A stretch of DNA of 64,000 nt from Apostichopus japonicus (GCF_037975245.1 NC_092576.1:29490611-29554610); one strand, 5' to 3'; numbered from the stretch's first letter, positions 30,323-41,890 are shown. The notes: generated by a model not told the origin, from the letters alone. Numbers and translations: made by a program.

Positions 30323-33069
30323 GGTGACGCAACTTCATGTGAAAATTCCCAGAGTAACTTGGTCTGACACTCGCCGAAATTCTTCAACGTGTGGAAAACA
30401 GCTATATCTTGACCGGCACTCCTTACAAGAAGCCAAAAAAAGAGGAATTTCCAAGTACAAGTGGTTCAGTAGTCTACAGACAGAAGAAACGTGGGCGTAA
30501 GCCTACTACTCAAAATGCTTAACGATCTACTGGATCTAAATCGAAGAGTAACCAAGACCAACTCCGTGTCTCTACTGTCTTGGACGTTTCATGGACAGTT
30601 CACATGGGGAAAGAATGGGCCCACCAGGCATGGTCTGGCTTTGAACTGGAGATTTCAAGTGTAGCTATGTCAAGGTTACCTTTATGATACTGTATACCTT
30701 CATTTGAAAGCATTTCTGCTTGAAAGTCAAGTTTCATCAGTTGACGATTGATAATTGTGACAGCTACGAATCCTTTGCATTTCCATATTCTCTTGTTTAC
30801 CATGGTGATGAACTTTTCAGTGATAGGCCACTTCTTCTTTCTGATGTGTATGCTAAGTATAAAGTCACTTATAGTTCACAACTATCATTTGTTTCTCAAC
30901 CTTTTAGTTTCATCGATCCAGAGCAATCTCCTCCAAAATCCCAACGACATTTTCATCAATCAAAGTTGCTTTTGGGAGTGCCTCACTTTTTCCCACATAC
31001 CTGGTCAACCTCGTTATGTCATGATGATAAGGAGGACAGGTACAAGTGTTGCTAATATGCTCCATATATTGTTCTTTACACAACATCAAGACCAAGAGAA
31101 ATTGTCTGTTGATGATTGTTCCAAAGGACAGGATCAATCTTTAGAGCTTACTGATCGTAAAAAGATTCTTTCTTCAGCTAACAAATGTGGCTGCGGATTT
31201 CAACAAAAGAATATCTTCAGCAAAGGAAATCATAAACAAAGCTAGAGCTAAAGGCATCAAATTAGACACCTTTATTTTCAGAGAAGAAGCTTTAAGGATT
31301 GATCCTGTTGTTTTGAACTTTCTAACAGCTATTTCCCGAGGTTCACATTAGAAGGGCAAGAAGCTGTTAATTCAACCTTTCAGTGGGATCATCATTATGC
31401 ATGCAACACCCACACTTCAGAAGCTGCTCAGCTAAAGCAAATTTCTAAGGCGCTTTTTTCCTATCTAACTGTCTTTTATTTACTACGAATGAAAAGTGTT
31501 ACACTAGGTCTGCATGTTTTTCAACCCTTTCAAAATTTGGTGTGTCTGTCTCTAAGAGCACTTTTCTCAGACACCATACAAAGGTGTCAGTGCGTGAAAT
31601 AAATTCAAAAGTCAACGTTCTCAAGAACAGCTTTTGCATTGACAACATTGACCGTAATTTCACATACTCGTCTCTATAATGCAGTAAGAGTGATCGTGGC
31701 TTTCACTTCAGTTGAGCCTCTTCCTCTCTCCACAAGTATCCCAGTGGCTATGCAGGTTGATGGTTCTACTACTGAACATGCAAATGAAGCAAACGTTTCC
31801 ACCCCTCAGAATATACCAGCTTCTGTTCTGGAACAGAATTTCACCAGGCTAGCAACATCTTTCAGACTTTGAACTTGATGGAAATGACAAAGAGGGTGTG
31901 AGTTAGTTGGGCGTAAAAGTATTTTGGTATATGCTTGTCAAATCGGTCAACCAGGATTAGTTTCCTGAGCTAGTGCTTCCTGACTTGAGTTCCATTTGCT
32001 GGTGTAATTCTTTCTCCTGAGCAATCTAGAGCCCATTTTACCTCTGTCTTGCACGCTCCCGCAGACAGTCAACACACTCTTCTTGATGTGCTTGACCTTC
32101 ACAGTAAGCACCAACTTGGAGAAAAGATGGACTATCTTGTAGTTGCAGGTGATGGTAAAACGTAGCCGCTTCTTCTGAGATTAAAAACGATGTATGGTGA
32201 GGAATTGGGGTGGATGCTACCCTTCATCGGAGATTGGCATTTGCTGAAAAACAGCCAAGCACCTTTACTTAAGGTTTACCTAGATGCAAGCCTTCATTAT
32301 TTACTGTCCGTGTTCCACAAAGGTTCCACCTGAAGGCAGTCAGCAAAGCATCTGGGTTTCCAAAAATACATCAGTTTTTACTTCAGGTCTGGGAAGCTCT
32401 ATATCGTTATTTTCGTATTTCCTTTAAGGAAAATAGGGATATGGATGGCGATTTTCATAAAGTACTGCAGGAACTGAGAGTTTCTCTTTCTGTAACAAAG
32501 CGAAAATTGTTTCCTGCTATATGGACATCCGAGCTGTCCGATGTCAGCTATCGTTTTCATACAGTATTTTCCACATACGTGCGTTTCTGGTACAATATTG
32601 TTAGCCGTGATATGCTACATTATTTAAGCCTTTTTTATTCTATCAGAAGCAGAGACTTTTCCCTACGTAATGCGTTTGTTCGACTGTTGGCCCCTGTTTT
32701 TCATGCTTTGGATAGGCCCATGTATTTACGGTGCTTTTGCTGTTAGTATTTCAGGTCAATCTATGTCATGTGTTGCTCTAGATGAAGCCCACGAAATGCT
32801 CATTAATAAAAGATGTTAAGATGGCCATGACAACAGCAGAACCAGAAGGTCTCTCGACTTGTGCACTACCTTTCCTATAGAACTAAAGTTCATAAATTGT
32901 TTATCAAGCAACAGCCTCATATCACACCTCTTCCAAAACCCGTGTACAAACATCCATATTTAAGAGCACAGAAACAAACATTCGCACATACCTTACTAAA
33001 CTTGGTGAATGCAGGCAAAGTGTGTCACCATTGTTGAGGCATTTGTTCTCAGATTAGAAAGCTTCTGAT

Positions 33070-33087
33070 ACTGGCATACATTAAGTG
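33070..33087. repeat. 18-bp target-site duplication, left copy
   Basis: ACTGGCATACATTAAGTG, identical to 33408-33425. It marks the LINE fragment insertion into the DUF6589/CXC-like gene. Confidence 0.9.
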
Positions 33088-33407
33088 CTTTTTACGTGAC
33101 CCGCCATGCGGGATACAAAACGTCACGGCCAAACGGCACTACCGAACCATCCCATTCTGACAAACGAAACTAAGGTCTAGCGAGCCAAAAAAACATGCGC
33201 CCGCCGACCTGCAGAGACAAAACGCCCAACCCCCCCCCCCCACTGAAACATTCAAAAACGTACAGAAGGACGACCCGCACGCAGCGAAACGAAAAACCCC
33301 TCCCCAGCACACCAGCGTCCAAAAAAGGCAGCCCCAGATAAACGGCGAAAATCGCCTTCAATCTGAAGGCGAATGTCGGACTTCACCGACTCCAGGACTG
33401 CCTGCCA
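33088..33407 (-). mobile_element. 5'-truncated Tx1/L1-like LINE, 320 bp
   Basis: On the reverse strand this is an ORF2 C-terminal end (AVLESVKSDIRLQIEGDFR, comparable to LVQSDIRSLMEADHAWF of the 37-kb copy), followed by a 3' UTR ending in CACGTAAAAAG. It is flanked by an exact 18-bp duplication. A C13 run (about 33229-33241) lies in its 3' UTR on the + strand. It belongs to the same group as the copies at 8.1, 17.5 and 37.0 kb but is a diverged subfamily. Confidence 0.85.
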
Positions 33408-33425
33408 ACTGGCATACATTAAGTG
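33408..33425. repeat. 18-bp target-site duplication, right copy
   Basis: Identical to 33070-33087. With one copy and the insert ignored, host coding similarity (IRKLLILAYIKC, then SLRTSSED) runs through. Confidence 0.9.
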
Positions 33426-35130
33426 TTTATCACTACGCACTTCATCAGAGGATCCAAAACTACGACGACAAAAATCTTACTACCTTTACCCTGTAAGTCA
33501 AAGGACAGCGAAAACAGCAACAGGAGCTAAAAGATCAGATAGTGGCCTTCGCAGACATATTGCCTTTCTAAATGTAGCTGTCTCTGATCTCAGTCACTTT
33601 GCGCCTCTGCCAATGGCAATTTTTCTTCCAGATTGAGTACCATACAAACGTAACAAATGCTAAAAGTCATTTGTTAAGAGTCAACTTCTCGCTGTTTCAT
33701 CATTGATAGCATGTTCCTCACCAATAACACTCGCCCCTTGGACTGTCATAAAACATTCAGGGATTATGCACAATTTCTGTATAGGCGTTGGGTTGCAGAT
33801 ACGGTTTCTTTTCTTAAGGCTGCAGACATTCATTTAGTGTTTGACCATCCTGGTAGACATGGTACAACGCCGAAAGATATAGAAAGATCAAGACGAGACA
33901 AAGGGAATGACAGTAATGAAAACAGCAGCCGAAGTGACTCTAACACGCCAACACCTTGTAACTGGGCAAAATTCTTACAAAACAGAGGTCAGAGATGTTG
34001 TCTATGGCTGCTATTGGGAGTGTGTGTGTCCTGCTAGGCTAGTTGTAGCTGGCGGTTTAAAAAGTCAAGATGTAGACAAAGCCTTTCAAATTGTGCATGG
34101 AATCTGTGAAGAGGCAGAGTTTGGTTCCATGCTTTGAAAACCTCCTGTGCAACTATTATCATTTACAGCCCTGACCAAGACTGTCTTCACACTGGTCTTT
34201 CTTTCATGTCCACAGCTCAATTACAGTCCAGCTATCATGGAAGGTACACGATAATGTATTTGTAGATATGAATAAGTTAGTCAAATGCTCCCATTCTGAC
34301 CTTTCCTTCCAGTGGCTTGCAGATCAGCTGCCTAATACTAGCAAATTAATGCACATGATTTTCATTTGTAGTGGATGCGACTGTGTCCTATTTTAAAGGA
34401 CAAACCAAGCGAGTATTTTTTAAAGCCTTTTAGCACTTTTGTAAGTTTATTACTGGTGGGATGTATGAAGGATATCTGCATGAAGTTTATCCTACCAACT
34501 GGGAAAGTTGACTTCTTTCATTATATAGGCTTATTGGTTCATTTTATTTTGTTACCCATTACAGTGGGGTTCACACAGGGTACTCCATCAGAAGTTTTTG
34601 CATCTGTTTTCACAGAGGGTATGTCACAACTAGATCATCATATTGCTTTTCTTGGCGCAGTATGGGATGGTCATTTCTACAGAATCAACGATGAAGCACT
34701 GTGGATGCCTTTTGCCGAGGTCCTTCGTCTACCCTGGCAACGCTGTTGCTGGACTGCTCTCCTTTGGGAGCAATCATTATTACATACTGTTTCTGTGCCC
34801 GTCATTTTAGACTGTGGTTGGGAAATTGAATGACACATATTACAGATAACATAAAGTTTCTGAAAGAGGGTTGTAAATGTAGGACGGGGTGTTAAAATCG
34901 TTGTTGCAAGTGTGTTAGAAGAGAAAGTGTGTGGGCCAGGCTGCTCTTTTGTTCAGTGTCAGAATAGTCTGACAGAGACCAAACCAGATGAAGAGAGTGA
35001 AGGTGACACTGACAAAAATTCGAGTGACTTTATAGAACAGGGTGAAAGTGATGTTGAATATGATAGCGATGCTGATATTTATGATGACATTGATGCAGTA
35101 GTTATTAAAGAAGTTCACAGCAGCAGTCAT

Positions 35131-36860
35131 TGAAACTGCCCTCAGTCAAATATTCTGAATGATTGTGTATCTGCACCACTGTAGTACGTATTCCTACTCC
35201 AATTCCATGTGCTGAAAACCAAAATATTCCTCCAGTGCAAAATTATTGACACGGCCATGCTAGTGCATTTCACTTTTCAATGCAGTTCTTCAACTTCTTC
35301 ACCCTGTACTGCTGTACGTTGCTGTCATTCTCAAAGGGAAAATGCTGTAACAAGTTCCACAATAATGTGTTATGTAATATGGGCTTGTTGAAGTAGTCTC
35401 TGCCTGTTGCTTTAAAAACAATGTGAAGTCATTAGTCATGTGACTTTACATATTGTGTCCTGTTATCCAACATTCTGTTAACAATTATTTTGCTTTTCTT
35501 CTATTTTCAGGACTCTGCTTCTGCTACTTCCAGGGGATGGATGCTCCTATTTGGGCACTTCTACCAACAGCAGTGTCCTCTGTGCTGCGCCAAGTCTGTC
35601 AGCGAAACAAGCAAAACAATATGCAGTTTCTCACACCCACATCGCTTTATGACAATGCCAACAGTGGCATCCACAGAATTTCACGGGTGGTGAAGTTCCC
35701 CTTAATTTTCTCAAATTTCCCAGATATCCTCTGATTCTCATTCCAGAGGTCCATGGCCCACCCAGACCCAATTTTGTGCACGCCACTGACACCTACGGAC
35801 TTTGCTGCGTCTATAGTGATCAGCTATTCAAAAACATTTTTACATTAAGTAATATTACAAATCATTTATTTAGGTCAACCGTATTGAGTTGAAATTGATG
35901 AAGAAAAACAAAGATGGATACATCTTCACAACTGAACCAGAGGTAATGCATCCGAAGCAGGATATCATAGCTGATGCTCTGGAGTCACCTGAGATGGTCT
36001 GCATTGGCAGGGTGTACCTTATGTGTACCAGTTTCAGGACACATTAACACCCCAGAAAGATGTTTTTTATGGGTTTGAACAGCCTATGCTGAGTACATGC
36101 ACATGTTTGGTTTGTTTCAGTTTCTATAAACAGAATTGGAATCTAAAATCAACAATACTCATAATTATGCCCTATTTAAGAAAATGGATTAAATTTGATT
36201 GAATTTCAAATGGCAATCAATTATACAAACTAATTAAATTCAATTCCATTTTGTTGTTTTTATTTCAAATTCTCAAATATGTGGAAGTGATAAGAACTTT
36301 TACCAATATCTGATGACATTTGAACTATAAACCATTAATAAAATTTTCCCCAGGACCATCACAGGTGGAATTTGGAGAGAAACAGGAATTTGATACAGAT
36401 TTTCATGAGTGTTCTTTTATCATAGATTTAAATATATAGGCTGTCCTGTGATGGTTTCGATCCCTTAACTGTTATGAGACTCATTTGTGTCCGGGACCTG
36501 TTGTGATGCTTGTGTGCTTTTATCAGCTAGGAGACACAAATTGTCTGGAATGCAAGAAACAAGAATGTGTTTAATTTTATCATAAACATTGTTAAAAAAG
36601 AAGACAATTGTATTTGGCAGCTGCCTATGCACTGTTCTTGCATGTGGTGCACTTCATGTCCTTTCCATATGCATTGCAGCAACAATAATAACTGAACTTT
36701 GAATCTGCCACTGAAAAATAGTAGCTAAATCACAAACTGTGTTAATTAAAAATGTTAATTGATAAGAATTCTTTGCAAAAAAGTACAGGCAAGAATACAG
36801 CAGTTTAGTAAGAAACATTGCATGCACAACAAAGTTCTAGTATGAATGACGTTAACTTGA
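35131..36860. other. Mostly non-coding; one exon-like segment
   Basis: A possible exon at about 35875-36047 follows a TTTAG acceptor and reads ELKLMKKNKDGYIFTTEPE then IIADALESPEMVCIGR before a stop. Another open segment at 35500-35735 lacks recognisable motifs. Neither is assigned to a family. The remainder is AT-rich without structure that I can name. Confidence 0.35.
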
Positions 36861-36869
36861 TACTAATAT

Positions 36870-36895
36870 TTTGGTGTCCCATTTACACGTGAAAC
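36870..36895 (+). repeat. Dispersed 26-bp motif, copy 1
   Basis: TTTGGTGTCCCATTTACACG followed by TGAAAC. Near-identical copies occur at 37820-37845 and 38193-38217, all in the same orientation. The spacing is irregular and a LINE lies between copies 1 and 2. Confidence 0.8.
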
Positions 36896-37000
36896 TTTTA
36901 TGATTAGATTTATGGCACAATCAGCAAAGGGTATGTGGTTACTAAAAAGTTTTCCTGTTTCATATTGAAGTTAGATGATTAGAATACCTCATGATAACCT

Positions 37001-37756
37001 GTGTGCTTTTAACGTGCTAAGAAAAACGGACACGGACCAAAGGTCAACAGAACCAAAAACAATCCCAGTCTGTAAAACAACAACTGAAACCCATCAATCT
37101 CTCACTAACGCAGCGTTTAACGTGACGCGAAAAGGACACGGACCCAAGGGCCAACAGAAGCAAAACAAATAAAACACTACAAACCGGCCCTAAAAAGCCA
37201 ACCCCAAACCACAAAGAGAAAAAATAAAACCAACCTATATTATGTAACGACCACACAACCCCCACACCTACCAACTAACTCCCTTTTTTCATCCGGGGAA
37301 CGCCGTCCCGATAGTACACGACAGGCTTGCGCCAGCCTCTACGAAAGGCAGTGTCGGGAAACCATGCATGGTCCGCCTCCATGAGCGACCTAATGTCACT
37401 TTGCACGAGGGGGACAACATCCTCTGCCCTCCAGACGTCCCCATCGAAAACTAGGCGGCATCTGCTGTTCCAGATGTGTCTCCTGATGACAGCGGCAAAC
37501 AACAACAGCAGATCCCTAACCCAGGTTGGGCACACAGGGGGCAAACCATACAATACAAAATCACTACTAATGGCCCACTGTGTGCAACCAATAACACCAA
37601 TAACGAAGGCGTGAAACCAATCCCACACCAACCGGACAAAGGGACACTCCAGCAAAAGGTGTTCCATAGTCTCGATGGCTTTACAGCCCACACGGGGACA
37701 AATCCCATCACCTAATCGCCACCTGACAAGGCGAAAATGGTTAGTGATGAGGAGCC
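37001..37756 (-). mobile_element. 5'-truncated Tx1/L1-like LINE, about 0.76 kb
   Basis: A reverse-strand LINE 3' end: ORF2 C-terminus, then a 3' UTR with two GTCCGTGTCC-type motifs ending at GCACGTTAAAAGCACAC. It is flanked by an 11-bp repeat CATGATAACCT at 36990-37000 and 37757-37767, a plausible target-site duplication. Confidence 0.85.
37275..37711 (-). pseudogene. LINE ORF2 C-terminus with RT-associated zinc-binding domain
   Basis: An open reverse-strand frame reads GCKAIETMEHLLLECPFVR, then LVWDWFHAFVIGV, then RDLLLLFAAVIRRHIW and CRLVFDG, and ends VVYYRDGVPRMKKGS at a stop near 37275. The C...ET.EHLL.ECP pattern is the zf-RVT domain found after the reverse transcriptase in L1/Tx1-group LINEs. 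This is the only copy in the window that keeps a sizeable part of ORF2. The 5' truncation removes everything upstream, including the RT. The frame here is intact. Confidence 0.8.
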
Positions 37757-37819
37757 CATGATAACCTAATTACATTCCAGGTAACATTTTTGTTCCCCTT
37801 GTCAATGGGACACCAATAT

Positions 37820-37845
37820 TTTGGTGTCCAGTTTACACGCGAAAC
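37820..37845 (+). repeat. Dispersed 26-bp motif, copy 2, with palindrome
   Basis: This copy is part of a palindrome GGACACCAATATTTTGGTGT followed by CC (37808-37829), so it could form a hairpin. The following GTTTACACGCGAAAC matches the other copies with three changes. Confidence 0.8.
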
Positions 37846-38192
37846 CCTGTATTTGTGTTCTAATAATTAAACCATTTTCATCATTTGTGTATTTCTGATT
37901 GCCTGGTGATATTAACTGAATTTCTCTACCAGTAATGCAACCTGCTTTGATGCATATTTATCAGCTACTTATCTCCACAACCTAAATACTTCAAGTATAG
38001 ATTAGGGCAGAGAAATATCCCTAAATTAACACCTGCCTTTCAGCATTTCAACCTCCGATACTCTTATTAATAAAAGGTTGCATCTCTTCAATATGGTTGT
38101 ATGTTGAAAGTGATCTCATTGAGGAGCCCTGATAGTGGTAAGCTCTCCTACAATCACTTGGATATAGCAATTCAGGAAACTAAAAATACCAC

Positions 38193-38217
38193 TTTGGTGT
38201 CCCATTTACACGTGAAA
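38193..38217 (+). repeat. Dispersed 26-bp motif, copy 3
   Basis: TTTGGTGTCCCATTTACACG followed by TGAAA, matching copy 1 exactly over 25 positions. Confidence 0.8.
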
Positions 38218-38569
38218 ACCTAAACAGATATTCCCTTTTCGACTAATTATTTATGGAAGCGGATCAGTCGTTCAGTAGTTTGGTTTTCTGCATAAAAATG
38301 GCACATGTTGGCACCTGAATAAAAAAAACAAATATTCTTCCTCATTTTTAGTTATCTGACTTTGACATTGCCGTCATTGGTGAAACTTCACCTGCAAAGA
38401 GCAGTACAGCAAGTAATCCGGTTCGTTCCTGTTGTTACTTTTTTGTTTGGAACTTGAATTGATAGTTCGCACAGGTGATTGTTGTAGTCAGATTCCTCCT
38501 GCTATTGCACAGTAAAGCATCGGCTGCTGTCTGAGGCCTTTTCATTTTTGGTGATTATCAGAGCCTATG

Positions 38570-39330
38570 CAGTCCTGGTGACAGATGCTACTTCTCATAC
38601 TTGGTATGTGGATGTTTCACAAGAGTAGAATAATCCTGTTGTTTTTGGTAGATATCAAAGGTTATATGGGTCACCAGATGTGAAGTGCAGAATACATTGA
38701 AACCACAAAATCTTTAACAAGGATGTATGGATGCTTTTCAAACTTGGTATGTGGATGTGTCTTGTTAAGTACATGTTAGCTGTTGTGTTTTGGCAAATGT
38801 CAAAGGTCATCTTAGGTCACCAGAGGTCAAACTGAAAGTCTTGTAAACATAAGAGGCATATAGATCTCCTCATGCATAGTATGTGGATGTGTTAAATCAA
38901 ATCTCTGAAACCTATTGCTTTGGTTGAGATCAAAGCTACAGTTACCATAGGGCAAACGCTAAACCTATTAAAATGGTATCCCAAGATAGGAAACATGGAT
39001 AACTCTCCTAGATTGTTTGTCGATGTCATTTATTGTGGGCAAGAACACTTGTTTTTGATGGATGTCAAAGCTCATCTGTGGTCACCACAGTTCAAAAACT
39101 GAAAACTAAACATATCTGCAGGTAGGAAGAATGGATACTACATCATATTGAGAACATGCAAGACCCCTTCTGTGTTGGTCTGTACTGCTACAGTAAAATG
39201 ACCTGCATTGTGTAATCGATGATCATAATAGTGGTTCTGGACATTCATAAGAGCCATTTCTGATCAAAACACAGTCTAAGTCTTGTGTTATGAAGTCTTC
39301 AAGACCTCAGTGCATTCTGTTTTTTCTTTG
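38570..39330. repeat. Diverged tandem repeat, unit about 140-150 bp
   Basis: Units share TTGGTATGTGGATGT (about 38600, 38743, 38877) and, downstream in each, ATGTCAAAGGTCAT, GGTCACCAGAGGTCAAA and CTTGTAAACAT. Later units are more decayed (about 39060-39100). A single unit lies at 20.9 kb. Similar repeats are widespread in marine invertebrate genomes. Confidence 0.7.
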
Positions 39331-39595
39331 TAAGTATATTCAAATTGAAAAGAATTCTTTCACTGCATTTTGGTCATGAGTAGTATCTGTATATTATTCA
39401 GGGTGCTAAAACTAACCTGAGATTTCATTGGTACCTGGGGTTTAGTTTATCTTAGGAACATTGATAAATTTAAGCTTTTCAAGATGTAATGTTGCCAGAC
39501 ATGCAAAAATCGTGAGAAATTTTCCACTTTTACATTTTAAGTTCCTACTTCATGGTGAGTTGAATATAATTGCTTTTTTTTTTGGTCTTTTACAG

Positions 39596-41062
39596 GAACA
39601 TTCTCTTTATGGTAGCCGTACTGAAGGTCAAGGATCAAGTTTTCCTTCTTGACAACACTCACTATCACCAGTGCTGCCACAGTCAGTACTTTCTTCATCC
39701 ATGCGACCTCAGCCGTCTTGAAGGTCACCGTCGCTACAGATGGGAGAGTTACTGCATCCGCCTTCAGGGCAACCGCAGTTAGAACTTACATTGTCACAAA
39801 GGTCACTTTCATCACCTCTGCAAATGTCAGTACATCCTCCACCTACCCTACAGACACAACCGCCATAGTCACCAAGATCACCATCACCCCCACCTCCCAT
39901 GGATGATGTGAGAGAAGTAAAAATACATAGACTGCAAGTACTGGAGGATATGATTGTTGCCTTCCAGTCTGGATAAATAATTCACCAACAGCTGACATTC
40001 AGCTTTGTGGGCGAGTCTGCTGTTGACCAGTCAGGGGTGTCTCGGTATGCATATAGCTCCTTGTGGGATGCTTTTTATGATAGAAGTACTTCTGGGACTA
40101 ACACAGTTGTGCCTGGTATCACGGTTCAGTTTTGTGTGCAAGAATGGCTGGCAGTGGGTCACATTTTAGTGAAAGGCTATAAAGACCACAAGATCTCTCC
40201 AATAAGACTTAACATTACTTTTCTAACAGCAATGCTGCTTGGAGAAGAAATGGTTTCCGACGACATGTTACTTTCAAGTGTGTATTGCTATTCGGCTGAA
40301 GATGTGAAGGATATGCTTGTTAGGGCAAGAGATACTTTTTAAGAAATAGTCGCCCAGGAAAGAACCTGGGCACGAAAACCAAACTACTAAACGGCTGATC
40401 CGCTTCTAACCCCAGTCCCCTTGCATCGGGACTGTGACTGTGTGATCATCGTCAGGTGTGCATCACCATTCCCGAAGGGAACAGATACTACACATGATCT
40501 TAGCCAAAAGGCCGAGAAGCGATCTCTATGATGATGACCAAACTGACTTGATTGAATTTCTTGCAGACAGTGGGTGGAATTCAGCCATTCCCAACAGTGG
40601 CAACGACGCTCACTTTGATAATGCTTGTTCCAAATAGCACACAAGATATTAATTGAAACTTCTAAATATTGTCTTGTGTGCATGGCTGATGTGACTAGAA
40701 GGCACCTGCGACCCAACTTCACCGATATGGGTTCAATCCAGTCAGTGGTAAAGGAAATAGCTCCTACCAATAGAAAAGTACTTAAAATTCTCAAAGCAAA
40801 TGTAAATTCAGCAAGAGAGCGAAAAGGCTTTCAACTTGTAAAATGTATGTTCGAGGTCTTGAAGGGACATGCTCTCAAGGTTTCTTAAGTTCTACACTGG
40901 CTCCTCTATCATGTCCGTAGCTTCAATAGAAGTTACGTGCAATAGTATTGCTCTACTGCAAAGAAGGCCAGTTGCCAGGACACGTGGTCCTGTCCTGGAA
41001 TTGTCAGTCATGTATGCAGACATCACAGACCTGCGATATGAATATTTTAAGTGGAGGGCATG
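39596..41062 (+). pseudogene. HECT-like E3 ubiquitin ligase, multicopy family
   Basis: After an acceptor TTTTACAG (39588-39595) comes a Pro/Ser/Gln-rich linker with three in-frame stops, then VREVKIHRLQVLEDMIVAF (39909-39965). The HECT-like N-lobe follows: LTFSFVGESAVDQSGVSRYA and SSLWDAFYDR (39993-40080), VQEWLAVGHILVKGYKDH, and VSDDMLLSSVYCY. The U2-headed SINE at 40341-40523 interrupts the gene between N- and C-lobe parts. DQTDLIEFLADSGWN, AHKILIETSKYCL and FLKFYTGSSIMSV (40879-40917) follow. The end, ARTRGPVLELS, has Arg (40983-40985) where related proteins have the catalytic Cys before LELP. HECT ligases pass ubiquitin via that Cys, so this copy would be inactive even if expressed. Confidence 0.65.
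40341..40523 (-). mobile_element. SINE with U2 snRNA-derived 5' head
   Basis: On the reverse strand the element starts at 40523 with ATCGCTTCTCGGCCTTTTGG and continues CTAAGATCATGTGTAGTATC then TGTT. That is the first 45 nt of U2 snRNA with one change, including the GTAGTA branch-site-pairing stretch. After that it departs from U2 completely, with hairpins CCCTTCGGG and CCCAGGTTCTTTCCTGGG, and ends CGACTATTTCTTAAAAAG. It is therefore not a simple U2 pseudogene but a chimeric snRNA-headed retroposon. Confidence 0.75.
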
Positions 41063-41219
41063 AGGGCTATTTGTTTTCTATTTCATGACTGCCATCGAAC
41101 TTAAAAATTTGAAGCAAGCCACCTAACACTAACCGCCTATGGGGAGGGGTATAGGGGTGTAAACTCATTTCAGATTTGTGTTATTAGTCTTATTCAAGGA
41201 ACAACGAGTTACAAGACTG

Positions 41220-41890
41220 CATTTTTTCTATTGTCATGTCTGAGTAAGACCCTTCATCAGACAGACATAAATTAATAACAACATTATTAAGCTAAGTGTA
41301 CACTTGATGGCTATGTTAGCATGCCCTATTGGAAAAAAGTTCTTGCCACATTGAGTGTAATAGATATTCCTTCCAACTCTTTCATGTCATCCTTAGTTGC
41401 AAGCATAAAGCAATGTACATTGCCTACATATCATTTTATAAACTTTTCGAATGCTTTCAAATGTATTTATGTTTTTACTAACTTTATACTGCCAAGGCTG
41501 TCTTCATTATTTCTTCTTTTTTTGTTAAATGTATTACTTGTGTGCTACTCTTTGCTACATTGGAAGACGATTAGTTATAATAGTAGATGTTTCTTCTATG
41601 GTCTTGTCTGAGCAAGACCCCTTCATCTGACAGACATAAATGAATAACATTGTTAAGATAAGTGTACACTCAGTTGCAAGCATAAAGCAATGTTCATTGC
41701 CTACATATTTGTACATATCATTTTACAAACTTTTTAACTGCTTTCAAATGTAGTTATGTTACTATAACTGTTTTATTCAACTAACTTTATACTGCCAATG
41801 CTGTCTTCATTATTTCTTCTTTATTGTTGTTAAATGTATTACTTGTGTGCTACCTTTTGGAAGAGGATTAGCTATTCTACTACATTTGTT
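41220..41890. repeat. Diverged tandem duplication, two units
   Basis: Unit 1 (about 41223-41585) and unit 2 (about 41597-41885) share landmarks in order: TGTCTGAGxAAGACCC, CAGACAGACATAAA, AAGTGTACACT, GTTGCAAGCATAAAGCAATG, CTTTATACTGCCAA and GTATTACTTGTGTGCTAC. Unit 2 is shorter by small deletions. No coding meaning. Confidence 0.8.

Larger units (their letters stand above)
30700..35130 (+). pseudogene. DUF6589/CXC-like multicopy family, copy 2
   Basis: This is the longer copy of the family seen at 5.65-7.1 kb. In order: ALRIDPVVLNFLTAISRGS (31290-31345); NSFCIDNIDRNFTYSSL (31629-31677); HAPADSQHTLLDVLDLHSK and MDYLVVAGDGKT (32055-32165); GEELGWMLPFIGDWHLLKNS (about 32200-32262); SCVALDEAHEMLINKR (32768-32815). 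After the LINE at 33088-33407 come SLRTSSEDPKLRRQKSYY and LNVAVSDLSHFAPLP; FDHPGRHGTTPKDIERSRRD (33840-33900); VAGGLKSQDVDKAFQIVHG; EGMSQLDHHIAFLGAVWDG (34617-34673); RCCWTALLWEQ (34740-34772); and a cysteine-rich end CGPGCSFVQCQN (34930-34965), a remnant of a tesmin/TSO1-like CXC domain. Many stops; function unknown; probably transposon-derived. Confidence 0.65.

Noticed and set aside
30117-30387. Leu/Ser/Val-rich reverse-strand frames
   Set aside because: Antisense readings of the 21-bp minisatellite.
40341-40523. Functional U2 snRNA gene on the reverse strand
   Set aside because: Only the first 45 nt match U2; the Sm site and 3' stem-loops are absent and the body is unrelated.
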